A stretch of DNA of 64,000 nucleotides from Anisodus tanguticus (Eukaryota > Streptophyta > Magnoliopsida > Solanales > Solanaceae), in assembly GCA_034509755.1 (NCBI GenBank), contig CM067559.1:19202501-19266500 (forward strand). Direction: 5' to 3'. A program made the translations under genes and the position numbers. Below the pieces are notes generated by a model. It was given only the letters and a program-made list of their open reading frames with translations. It ran no database searches and had not been told where the DNA came from. Numbering within the stretch: position 1 is the stretch's first letter; each line of letters opens with the position of its first letter. Positions 30,286 to 40,473 of this stretch are shown here, in pieces.

Positions 30286-32275
30286 GTAGCAAAACTCTTT
30301 TGAAACTACATGCTCTAGTGTATTTGACAAAAATGAGAAAATATGTTTTGTAAAAGAAAAGGGAATGAAAGATAAGTTCTCATATATGTCAAAGAATAAG
30401 AAGTTTGTGTGTCATCATTGTAACTCCCCTAGACACTTAAAACCTTACTGTTTCAAACTTCAGAATTCTGTGAGTGAAATGTTGCCTAAAAGACTGTCCA
30501 ACATCTCGGACAACATTCAAAGCAACATTTCAGAACTGAAAAGTAAAAAATGTTTTAAAAGAGTTTGGGTTCTCAAAATGGATGTAACTTGTAATGTTGC
30601 GATAACTGCTTTAAGAACTAACATTTCAGGTTCTTGGTACTTTGATAGTAGATGTTCTCGCCACATGAAATGTACAAAGGAGTTTCTAAAGAAATATGAG
30701 TTATTCAATGGAGGTAACGTAACTTAAGGAGGTGGCAGTAAAAACAAAATAATTGGAAGAGGAATCTTGGATGTTCCTGAATTTTCAGCTTTAAGAAATG
30801 TCTTACATGTTGAGGGTTTAATGACAAATTTGATTAGTATTAGTCAACTGTGTTATGCCAATCTTGAGGTAAAATTCAATAAGAATGCCTATAAAGTTAC
30901 AAATTAAGCTAATGAGTGTGTTATGTCAGGTACTAGAACAGGTGATAATTGCTATCTTGTTGCGAGACAAGAAACTTGCAATAATGTCAAGCTCGATGAC
31001 ACAACATTGTGGAACCAAAAGTTGGGACATGTCAACTACCGCAATTTGGAAAAGTTGGTCTCATATGAAACAGTTAGAGGCTTACCCAATCTTAGCCATA
31101 AAGGTAAAACAGTCTGTGAAGATTGTCTAAAAGATAAGCAGACTCGTGTTTCCCATAATGTTGTCCAAAATGACGGACAACATTCAGGTATGTCTCATTG
31201 TTTTCAATTATTGCACATGGATCTTATGGGTCCAATTGAGGTAGACAGTTTAGGAGGCATGAGGTATTTTTATGTGATAGTAGATGATTTTTTTAGATAT
31301 TCATGGATATATTTCTTGAAAGAAAAATCACAAACTTTTGACATGTTTAAAATTTTGCACTCTAGAATTAAGAACTTGTTCTATTCTCCTATTTTTCGGA
31401 TTAGATCCGGCCATGGAAAAGAATTTGAAAATAACTCCTTCACAAATTTTTGTGAGAAAAAAGGATTTTTTCATGAGTTTTCCGCTCCCAAAACTCCTCA
31501 ACAGAACGGTGTAGCAGAAAGGAAGAATAGAACATTGCAAGAAATGGCTAGAGTTATGTTTAGTTCTAAAAAAATGTCAAAACGTTTTTGGGCTGAAGCC
31601 TTAAATACTATTTGTCACATCACTAATAGAGTCTATCTAAGGCCTGGAACAAAGATGACACCCTATGAGCTAATAAATGGAAAGAAACCTAACTTGCGTT
31701 ACTTTCATGTTTTTGGGTGTGTTTGTTACATTTTAAATGATAGAGATAAGTTGGCAAAGTTTGACTCTAAAAGTGACCAAGGATTTTTTGTTGGCTATTC
31801 TCAAAATAGTCATGCTTATCGAGTGTACAATCTAAGGACCAAAACTGTACAAGAGTCTATAAATGTTGTTTTTGATGATTTCTCTGATTTTACAGGAAAA
31901 ACAACTAAAAATAGCATTACAGTTTCAGTGGAAAATGTGCAGACTGATGAAGAACCAGATGTTACCCCACATGTTGTCACATCCGAAGCAACATCTGAAC
32001 TTGAACCAGAGATCACAGAGGATGAGAATGAGGAGTCAAATGCGGAATTGACAGATCAAGTTAGAAGGGACCCCTCATCAATGATTAGGAGGAATCATCC
32101 AACAGGTCAGGTGATAGGGGGGTTTTTGAGGGAATTAGAACAAGAGGGAAATAACCACTCAATTACAGAGACATGTTTAGGTATGTGTGTATGTCTACCA
32201 TATACCAAAAGGTTAGTCTTTTTGTTTCATATCTACTTTAGAACCAAAAAACGTTTTAGAAGCACTTCAAGATGA
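30286..32275 (+). pseudogene. copia zinc knuckle, protease and integrase
   Basis: 30365-30727 encodes KKFVCHHCNSPRHLKPYCFK, a CCHC knuckle (C-x2-C-x4-H-x4-C), and the protease site in the degraded form SWYFDSRCSRHMKCTKEF, where the usual D-S/T-G triad is lost. 30923-32275 is a long open reading with the GAG-pre-integrase finger (LWNQKLGHVNYRNLEKLV, VCEDCLKDKQT) and the integrase core: LLHMDLMGPIEVDSLGG, YVIVDDFFRYSWIYF, then RSGHGKEFENNSF where the second catalytic Asp of the usual RSDHG is changed to Gly, and GVAERKNRTLQEM. The C-terminal part has FHVFGCVCYIL and an acidic linker. The missing active-site residues make both enzymes unlikely to work. Confidence 0.88.
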
Positions 32276-32336
32276 TTTTTAGATTCAGGCTTTGCAAGAA
32301 GAACTTGAACAATTTTCTCGAAATGAAGTCTGAGAC

Positions 32337-32890
32337 TTGGTTCTTCATCCAAATAATACAAATGTTATTGGAACTAAGTGGATTTTCAATAATAAATCAG
32401 ATGAATCAGGAACTGTTGTTAGAAACAAAGCTCGTCTAGTTGCTCAAGGCTATACTCAGGTTGAAGGAATCGATTATGACGAAACCTTTGCACCTGTGGC
32501 TAGAATTGAATCAATCGGTCTGCTTCTTACCATTGCCTGTTTTCTAAAAATCACTTTACACCAAATGGATATAAAATGTGCATTCTTAAATGGTTTTCTA
32601 GATAAGGATGTTTATGTTGAACAACCAAAAAGATTTGAAGATCATCACCATCCACACTACGTATACAAGATCAAAAAGGTTTTGTATGGGTTAAAACAAG
32701 CTCCTCGTGCATGGTATGATCGTCTAACTAACTTCCTCCTTGAATTTGATTTTAATCATGGTGAAGCTGATCGTACTTTATTCATTAAACATCACAATGT
32801 ATATATTATTATTGCTCAAATCTATGTAGATGTCACAGTCTTTGGTTCGACCTCACAGTCCTACCTAATGGAAGATTCGCCTAAAAAAAT
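32337..32890 (+). pseudogene. copia reverse transcriptase, N-terminal half only
   Basis: Carries the start of the RVT_2 domain: GTKWIFNNKSDESGTVVRNK, ARLVAQGYTQVEGIDYDETF, VARIESIGLLL, the first catalytic Asp in HQMDIKCAFLNGFL, and YGLKQAPRAWYDRL. The YVDD motif appears as IYVDVTVFGST, with the second Asp replaced by Val. Directly after this, near 32860-32890, the sequence switches to a second copy of the gag leader. The rest of RT and all of RNase H are missing. Confidence 0.88.
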
Positions 32891-34502
32891 AAGTGCTTGG
32901 TCCTATCATTTGAAGCTATTGATCCAGCTAATCCAACTATTGATAGACTTCCCATTTTAGATGGTACAAACTATGCCTATTGGAAGATTCGCCTACGTTC
33001 TCACATAAAATCAATTGATGTTAGGGCATGAAGATCTATAACCAATGGGTATGTTGTTCCAATGTTGCCGCCGGATGAGGAATGTGACATTCTTGTTAAA
33101 CCTGAATCCGAATGGACGGCGGAAGAAACCAATAATGCTAGCTTTAACGAAAAGGCCTTAAATGCAATTTTTTGGTGGGTTGATCTTTACATATTCAAAC
33201 TCATTCAAAACTGCCCAATGGACAAGGATGCATGAGATACTTTGCAAATTCATTGTGAAGGATGCTCAAGTGTTCGTTGAACAAAGCTACGCATGCTCAT
33301 GAGCAAATATGAACGTTTAAGGATGGAAGAAGCGGATGACGTTAGATCCTATTTTGAAAAGTTGATTGACATATCTAATAAATGTCAAGTGCTTGGTGAA
33401 CCATTAACCAACACTCAACTAGTTGAAAAGGCTCTCCGTTCTCTTCCTGAAAAGTTCAACTTAAAGATTTGTGCCATTGAAGAAGCTCACAATCTTGCTA
33501 CTATGGACCTTCATACCTTAATGAGCATTCTCAAAACCTATGAGATGAACATTGAGAATCAAATGGAACTATATAAGATCAAGAATGTGGCACTTAAAGT
33601 CCAATCCTCGAAAAATCAAATTAATGAAGAGGATGAAGATCTTGAAGAATTTGGTGAAGGTGCTAATGTTGCCTTACTCACTCGAAAATACAATTCGATA
33701 GTGAGGAAATTCAACAATGAAAGGAATCAATCCAAATCTAAACATCATCAAAGCCAAGGTTTCAATCAAAAGCCCATAAAGTTCTTTCCAAGTACTAAAA
33801 AGGAAGTCTACTAAGAAGAACCAATTCAGATCGTACCAAATTTGATCCCAAACAACTAGAGTCTGTGCAATGTCATGCATGCTCGGGTTGGGGTCATATG
33901 CTAATGAATGTGCGAACACTCTAAGGAAATTTGGTAATAATCTGTGGGTCTCGCTTAGTGACGATGAAGGAGAAAATGAAGGAGATCAAGAAGTCGAATC
34001 ACAAACAATGCTGGCCACTGCTTACGAACAGTCATTGTCAGATAATGAAGATGTCGTCTGTAATGTTGCCTTAAATGTCACGACATTTCAGGGAACATCT
34101 GCGACGACATCTGCATCTCCAGCAACATCCGAAAGGTACATATTCTTTAACAATCCTGATGTTAATTGCTTTAGTGGTTTTATTTCTTGTGGTGATGCTG
34201 AGTGTTTGAATCAAGTTGAATGCAACGATGAGATGATTAAGGAATTACAAAATATTTGTCAAGCCTTAATCGTTTAATCCAAGCAACTTGAATCAAAGGC
34301 TAAATCTTTAGCTCGTGATAATGTAGATCTAAAAGGCACAATAACCCGATTAGAGTTTGCACTTACCAAAAATGATATAGAATTTGGTAAGATTCGTGCA
34401 AAACTGGATATAGCTGAAGAAACCTTCCGTAAGTTCAACTCAGGGACTTCTAAATTAGACGAAATACTCAGCTTTAGTAAACTGTCACATACATGTATTG
34501 GT
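32888..34502 (+). pseudogene. copia gag, copy 2
   Basis: Near-identical to 27887-29499 over about 1.6 kb, beginning at the leader bases AATAAGTG and including the gag start, where ATG is changed to ATT. 33293-33814 is the main uninterrupted Gag part, and 33870-34277 the acidic C-terminal part. It shares with copy 1 the TGA codons (here 33233 and 33278) and the frameshift after the zinc-knuckle start CHACSG. Similarity to copy 1 stops at about 34501-34505, the position where copy 1 is split by the hAT element. I infer duplication of an already defective gag. Confidence 0.9.
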
Positions 34503-34505
34503 AGG

Positions 34506-34783
34506 ATAAAGATGAAAGAGCTGAGAGTTCTACCGCTGCTGATGTTGCTGCAGAAGATGTTGTGGGTGCTGCCATGCAAAATGAAGTGCAGGGGAAAGAA
34601 AGAGCTGAGAGTTCTACTGCTGCTGATGTTACTGCAGAAGATGCTGTGGGTGCTGCCATGCAGAATGAAGAAGCTGTTGGAAGAAAAGTCTTGCTAACAA
34701 GGCTGAGGATGAAGGCAGAAACAGAAGCTACGATGCAAAAGGCTGTAGCAGAAGCTGAAACTACTAGGAAGAGGAAGAAGTAG
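34506..34783 (+). pseudogene. tail-coding segment with Ala/Glu-rich repeats, possibly end of an env-like or gag-like frame
   Basis: From about 34510 one frame reads ERAESSTAADVAAEDVVGAA, then repeats ERAESSTAADVTAEDAVGAA, and ends in a charged helix (MKAETEATMQKAVAEAETTR, KRKK, stop at 34783). SIRE-type elements often have an extra frame between pol and the 3' LTR that can encode a coiled-coil protein; this could be its last part. No transmembrane segment is visible, so envelope function is not supported. Confidence 0.4.
34515..34674 (+). repeat. 84-bp coding tandem repeat, two units
   Basis: AAAGAGCTGAGAGTTCTAC recurs with one change at a distance of 84 bp (GAGCTG at 34518 and 34602). The period is a multiple of three and the units encode a 28-residue repeat. 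Confidence 0.8.
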
Positions 34784-35211
34784 ACTGAGATTATGCAGAG
34801 GTAGAAAATGTTTGGAAGCTACTACTGATGCATAATATGCAAGGGAGGAACTACTGGTGATGATTGGTGATTGGTTAAGTTGGATTGTGTTTGTTTTGTT
34901 TGGATTGGATATTTGGTGATGTATTTGACGATGATCTGACAATGTTTTTTTGTTCTTGGATGATGTGTTTGAATGTTTAATTTTCTTATTTCTTCTAATC
35001 CTATAAGTTATGGGTATATCTATGTTTGTGCTAATATTGTATCTTATATAAAGGTATACATTGGTATACATATGTTGTGTTTGTATACCACCACAAGTTA
35101 AGGGGGAGCATTATTGTACTCATAGATGTTGGGACAACATTTATGACATTGTCGTAAGTCACTTGCACATAGTAGAATAGGTTTTGTGAAGAAAGGTAAA
35201 AAGGGGGAGAA
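34784..35211 (+). promoter_or_regulatory. 3' non-coding region with two purine tracts
   Basis: No gene. AAGTTAAGGGGGAGCATT near 35095-35112 is a purine tract that resembles an upstream polypurine tract, and AAAAAGGGGGAGAA at 35198-35211 directly precedes the 3' LTR and is the true one. Confidence 0.65.
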
Positions 35212-35892
35212 TGTTAATGTTGGGTTTGGTGTTGTGACATTTTGCCCAACATATCATTTTCAGTACTAAGTTAAAATTCAGAAATGTTGGAACAAATGTC
35301 ACGACATTCGGACCAACATTCCGTTAAACAGTTTTGCCTTACTTCACGGAGTGAAGCAAATCTCGTGGGATTTTTACCATTATGTAAAAGTGACTTGACA
35401 AGGTTTTTAGGAGCTGATGAAACACGTGGGAAGAACAAGTCAAAGATGGTGCTAAGTTTGGGGAACAAGTCCAAGAAGTTGAGGATTTTGCTCAATGATC
35501 TTCTCCAACAAATCCAATCAGCTACCCACCTTTCCCTCAACTTCCACAACCAATCGATGAAATTTTCAAGTAAGACTCTATACAATGAATAGAGAGGGAA
35601 GAAGAGTGAATCGATATCTAGAAAAAGATTGCAAAAATATCAAGAGTGCTTTCGAGAATTCATCTCAGAAAACTGGATCGCTAGTGTTGCCTGAGCGTGT
35701 CGACGACATTCTGTCCAACATTATAATTGTTGCTTAGATTCTAGATTTGTTCTTTATTGAAACAATTATAATGAGATGTTGTCTATGTCTATTTAGATAG
35801 ATTTTTCAGGCAGAAGTCATCTAAGACTTCAAACGTTTAATTCCTTTGTATTATTTTGTAATATTGTAAAAAAAGAAATTTATTCAATTGTG

Positions 35893-35924
<32 letters not shown>

Positions 35925-36172
35925 CATACAATACTTTCGGTCAATGACCGTCATAGGTTATACAATCAATATAACCTATGTAAATATTAAACCTTTGTAT
36001 CTTTATTATTTCCGCTGCATTTTACTCTTCAAAGGTTTTTTAGTTTTATCGAAGTGTTGTCACCTGTGTCAGACAACATTATTGCCGACATTTACAAAAT
36101 GCATTGGCATTCGATTTGTTTTTACTTTCAGTTTGTGTTTTATTGTTCCTTAGCATACCCCGGGACCTAACA
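35212..36172 (+). repeat. 3' LTR of copia element
   Basis: 961 bp, TGTTAATGTT start, CCTAACA end, followed at once by the target duplication ATAGC. It contains a (TA)n stretch near 35898-35925 that is longer than in the 5' LTR. Confidence 0.9.
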
Positions 36173-36480
36173 ATAGCTATAAAAGGAGCTCATCTTTCAT
36201 GTTGGAAGGACATCTGATTCTCATTTCACTTACTTGCACGATTTCATTGTAATTTTAAACTGTACAAGCTCTCAATATTGGGTCGGGCTCGTTGCAACTT
36301 AGCTAAGGACCGGACCAAGCTCATTAACAAGTTTCAATTAAAATAATGTCAATTCAGGCTATTTCTCTTACTTGTCATTGTCATTTATTTATTACTAATT
36401 ATCTATTACATTTACTTACAAATTAATCCACGTATCCTTAAAATTACTATACAAATTCAACTATACCTTTTCTTAGGGTA

Positions 36481-36483
<3 letters not shown>

Positions 36484-36516
<33 letters not shown>
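36484..36516. repeat. (TA)n microsatellite
   Basis: Uninterrupted alternating TA of about 32 bases directly after the GGTAAACA end of the outer LTR. Confidence 0.9.
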
Positions 36517-36517
<1 letters not shown>

Positions 36518-37205
36518 TAACCTGAGACATTTCAATTTTGTAACTAGTTGTGTCAGTGTAAGGATGAGTGAGAGATTCTGAAAGCGTCTGATTCGTTTTA
36601 CAATAGATTATTTTGTGTTGGAATGATATGGGCCACAGTAAGGCGAAATCGATAATGAAGATATAATCATCAGTCGTAGTTTAGGATTAAGGCGTAGTTT
36701 GGTTTATTGTTTACGTGTCACATGAGTCTTGGTGTAATGAAAGTTAAAGAAAATGCAGTACCATTATGGTTACATTATCAACTTTTGGGCATCACTTCAC
36801 CTGCATCTCCAATTGATATATTGGCATTTGAGGAAGATAAAGGATGTGAGGGTAATCAGTATTAATTCCCTAGGGGAGGGATAAGAAAACAGTACCAAGC
36901 AGATATCATCTCGTTTTTATTTTATTTTAAATTACATATGGTTTTATGGAATTAATGAGAATTGAATTTATACCTATTGTGTGAGGGACTCGTGTTGGTA
37001 TCACTTGATTGTAAGCCTGGTGGTTGACCTTTGTTATTTCAAATGTGATTTAATCGATTATTATGAAAATTGAATTATAGTTTTTACCTAATCTACTCTA
37101 TAGATGATTTTTATCAGTGTCTCAATCAAACATGAGAAGGAAAAGGTAAAAAGTAAGAATAGTGGATTTGGTCAATTTACGACGTTGATGATAATTGTCA
37201 GTTTT
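36517..37205. other. no recognisable gene
   Basis: Non-coding spacer before the next copia element; nothing recognised on either strand. Confidence 0.45.
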
Positions 37206-38267
37206 TGTTGGAAATTTGCCTTTGGTGGGAGTTGCGTCCACCCATCTTTAATGACTTAAACACTAGGGTTCCGCATGTTGGAGACTTTGATTCTTCACAC
37301 GTGCATAATCTACTAAGTGAGTAGATGACCGTAGGGCCAAGGATCGTCAAATTTCGTTGAGAAATGAAAGAGATATTGGTCCACGAAGTGAGGTGTTTGA
37401 AGCATGAAAATGTGGTATAGACCAATTCTCCCTCATCGGTGGGGGAAGGAAGATTTGTTTAGTTTATAAGTCTCAAAATTGGCTAAAGGTTTGGGACTCC
37501 AAGGGGTAACCCATGTGTTTGAAGGAGGGATGACCTAGATGTGCTTTGGTTCGAAGCTAAGTCCACACGCGCGCCGCCGCTCGTCTGGTCCGGCCTTGGG
37601 CTGATATTATCTTTTTGGACCAAAATTGCTTTATATTTACAGTTTGGTCCCTAAAGTTTCAGGTAAAATAAAATTGGACAGAGAGCTTGTGCTTTTTTGC
37701 GTTAGTTTTGGAACGTTAAACCTCTATTAATCTGCACATCAATTCAGTCATTACTTGGCTGAATAACTCCTCACTAAAGCTTCAATACGTTGCACATTAA
37801 TTCAGTCATTTATTTGGCTGAATTGCTCCTCACTAATTGCCATTACATGGCCATTAACAACAATTAGTTGGGCAGTTGACAAGTCCCCTCCATGCACTAT
37901 ATATTGAAGCCTTTGGCTCAATTGTTGAGACTACACACAAACAAAAAACAGAAATCTTCCTACTACTTTCCAGCATCATTTCATTACACTAAGTTCTTCA
38001 AAGTAACACTTGAGTTTCCTTTGATCATTTGTTGAGTTGCTATTTTATCTTGGGAGACTATTATCCAGAATGTAAAAGGATATATACGTGGCAATCTTGT
38101 CTTAAAGACAGAGTGTCATCACTCGACCCAACAAATCAAAGTGCTTGTAATCTCAGTTTCTTGTTCCAGTTTATTAAAATTTCAGTTTGTTGTAATTTCA
38201 TTTTGTTGTAATACTTAGCAGTTACTTATTTCCCGTTTCCTGCAATCATTGTAATCTACAATTTTAA
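37206..38267 (+). repeat. 5' LTR of 37206-44045 copia element
   Basis: Starts TGTTGGAAATTTGCC and matches 43016-44045 up to ATTTTAA. It has about 130 bp at roughly 37595-37735 that the 3' LTR lacks; in its place the 3' LTR has a different GC-rich stretch. The end could instead be the CA at 38260. Confidence 0.85.
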
Positions 38268-38300
38268 GACAAGATTAGCTTGATGTAACTGTTTAGAAAC

Positions 38301-39192
38301 ATGACTGGAAACACTTATGATTCTTCTGTTGCTGTTGCTGCTACTCAAGGCAACCCTTCTGTTGCTGCTACTGCTCAAGGCAACTCCTCTGCCTTCCCTA
38401 CTGCTGCCCAAGGCACATCCAATGCCTTTACTACTCCTCAAGGGAACGTGACAGTTCCTCTACCCTTTTCATTCCACCATAAACGCCCAGAAAAATTTAT
38501 GGGCTCCAACTTTAAGAGATGACAACAAAAGATGCTGTTCTACTTGACGGTTATGGAAATGGCTCAGTTTCAAACAGAATATCCTCCACAATCTGGAGAT
38601 GAAATAGACCCTTCGCCTACTGAAACGGCTGAAGGGGACCAAGGTATCCATATCATTAATGACATGAAGATGGTTCTTAATGCATGTAATCATAGTGATT
38701 TCATGTGTAAGAACTATATTTTGAACTTCTTATCAGACCCTCTATACACGGTGTATTGCACCGCAGGCACTGCCAAAGAGCTGTGAGAAAAACTGCAAAA
38801 GAAGTACAACACACAAGATGCAGGTACTAAGAAATTCATCGTTGGAAAATTTCTGAAATTTCAAATGGTGGATAGTAAAACAGTGATGTCCCAAGTCTAG
38901 GAATTCCAAATGATTCTACATCACCTGGATTTAGAAAGTATGAAACCAAATGAGCAGTTTTTAGTTGCATCACTGATTGAAAAGTTACCTCCCTCGTGGA
39001 ATGAGTTACTTAAAACTCAAGACAAAGGAGATGACCTTTGAAGAAATTATTATCAAACTCTAGATTCAGGAAGATAATAAGAAGGCCTTGCCTAGAGGAA
39101 AGCAACCTTCTGAGACAAAGGCAAATCTGGCTGAGGCCAAAGGGAACCCATGAAAGAAGCGCAAGTTCTAGAAAGATGGCAAGACCCAAGCG
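38301..39192 (+). pseudogene. copia gag with several stops
   Basis: 38301-38522 gives an Ala/Thr/Gln-rich N-terminus and then FSFHHKRPEKFMGSNFKR, followed by a TGA where Trp is expected (FKRWQQKM). 38532-38786 continues with MLFYLTVMEMAQF and ILNFLSDPLYTVY. Further stops occur at 38784, 38898 and 39061. This is the UBN2/DUF4219-type Gag of copia elements, which builds the particle. I chose the ATG at 38301 because it is the first after the LTR and leads directly into the Gag pattern PEKF.G.NFKRW. Confidence 0.8.
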
Positions 39193-40473
39193 GTGGAAAA
39201 GTTCAAAGGAAACTGTCACCACTGTGGGAAACCTGGTCATATGATCAAGGACTGCCGCAAGCTCAAGACTGAGCAACAAGAAAAGGCCAAGGCTAAGGGC
39301 AAGGCTCAGGTTAACATCGTCAAAGACCAGTTTCTGGACGACATGATTGAGGAGTTCTCAGTGGTGGTGCTAGAAGCAAGCCTGGTTGAGAATCCCATGC
39401 AGTGGTGGATGGACACGGGTGCTACCAGACACATCTGTTCCAATAGAGATTCCTTCTCCACGTATACGCCAGTCACCGACAAGAAGTTGTTCATGGGTAA
39501 CAACTCTTCCTCTGACGTGCTGGGGGTAGGAAAGGTGGTCCTGAAGATGACTTTTGGAAATGAGCTTACTCTGAAGGAAGTGATGCATGTCCCTGAGATT
39601 AGAAGGAATTTAATTTCAGGTCTTTTATTGGTTAATGCTGGTTTTAGGCTAATATTTGAGTCCAATAAATTTGTAATCACTAAGAATGACACTTTTGTGG
39701 GGAGAGGCTTTGTCTGTGAAGGCCTCTTCAAAGTTAACGCCATGTCTGTAATGCGTCCAAGCAATAAAATTAAAGTTTCTTCTTATTTGCTTGAGTCTTC
39801 TAATTTATGGCATCATAGATTAGGACATGTTAACTACAAGTCCATCCAAAGGTTGGTAAAGTTGGAGTTGTTGTCGTCTATCGACGTAAACCCTCAACAT
39901 AAATGTGAGGTGTGCGTAGAGGAAAAACTTACAAAGATTTCTTTTCGATCCGTCGAAAGGAATACTGCTCCTCTAGAGCTTATTCACACATATATATGTG
40001 ATTTGAAGTTTGCACAAACTAGATGGGGGAGCAAGTACTTTGTGACATTCACTGATGATAGCACAAGGTATTGTTACATTTACTTGTTGAAAAGTAAAGA
40101 TGAAGCCTTTGAAGCGTTCCGACGTTACAAAGCAGAAGTTGAGAACCAACTAAGCATACAGATTAAATCCATTCGTAGTGATAGAGGGGGAGAATATGTA
40201 GCGTCATTTGAGGAATATTGTGCCCAATCAGGCATTGTTCATCAAACAACGACTCCATACTCATCTTAGTCGAACGGTGTGGCGGAATTTAAGAACCGCA
40301 CATTGAAGGAAATAATGAATTCCTTACTCATCAATTCCGGTCTTCCCCAAAATATGTGGGGAGAAGTCGTCCTTAACGCTAATACAATTCTTAACAGAGT
40401 CCCACATAAGGGTGAGGACAAAACTCTATATGAATCATGGAAGGGAAAGAAACCCACCTATAAATATTTATAG
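39193..40473 (+). pseudogene. copia zinc knuckle, protease and integrase
   Basis: The long uninterrupted reading 39193-40269 begins in the CCHC knuckle (NCHHCGKPGHMIKDC), continues with an intact protease motif (WWMDTGATRHICSNRDSF), the HHCC finger (LWHHRLGHVNYKSIQRLV, KCEVCVEEK), and the integrase core with ELIHTYICDLKFAQT and IRSDRGGEYVASFEEY. A TAG at 40267 replaces a Gln codon (normally SSQSNGVAE..N). 40279-40473 continues with MAEFKNRTLKEIMNSLL and KGKKPTYKYL and stops again. The first catalytic Asp of integrase sits in CDLKF rather than TDLC. Confidence 0.88.

Larger units (their letters stand above)
26778..36172 (+). mobile_element. Ty1/copia element (SIRE/Maximus-like) with duplicated gag
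   Basis: Paired LTRs of about 1 kb, a primer-binding site at 27862, a polypurine tract at 35200-35211, and the 5-bp target duplication ATAGC at 26773-26777 and 36173-36177 define the element. Its internal order is unusual: leader, gag copy 1, hAT insertion, zinc knuckle, protease, integrase, first part of RT, gag copy 2, a short tail-coding segment with an 84-bp repeat, a first purine tract (AAGGGGGAG near 35101), and the true polypurine tract. RNase H and the end of RT are absent. Long LTRs, the large gag and duplicated GGGGGAG tracts suggest the SIRE lineage. Confidence 0.85.
26427..36484 (+). mobile_element. solo LTR (gypsy-type) interrupted by a copia element
   Basis: The left part, about 26427-26765, runs from a TGATGTATACTATATACGG-like start to the sequence ...TTGTATTGATAGC. 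The right part, 36173-36484, resumes at ATAGCTATAAAAGGAGC and ends GGTAAACA. Joined across the insertion they form one LTR-like block of about 610 bp with the TATA-like box restored exactly at the insertion point. Its 3' half is similar to 19650-19908. No internal region or partner LTR is present, so it is a solo LTR or a fragment. The left boundary is approximate. Confidence 0.65.

Noticed and set aside
29733..30330. Readings of 61-84 codons within the 778-bp hAT element
   Set aside because: No BED finger or hAT core motif is present; composition follows the CGGTT repeats.
34506..34783. Retroviral-type envelope gene
   Set aside because: There is no signal peptide or membrane segment. Only a charged Ala/Glu-rich repeat is visible, so I call it a tail segment of unknown role.
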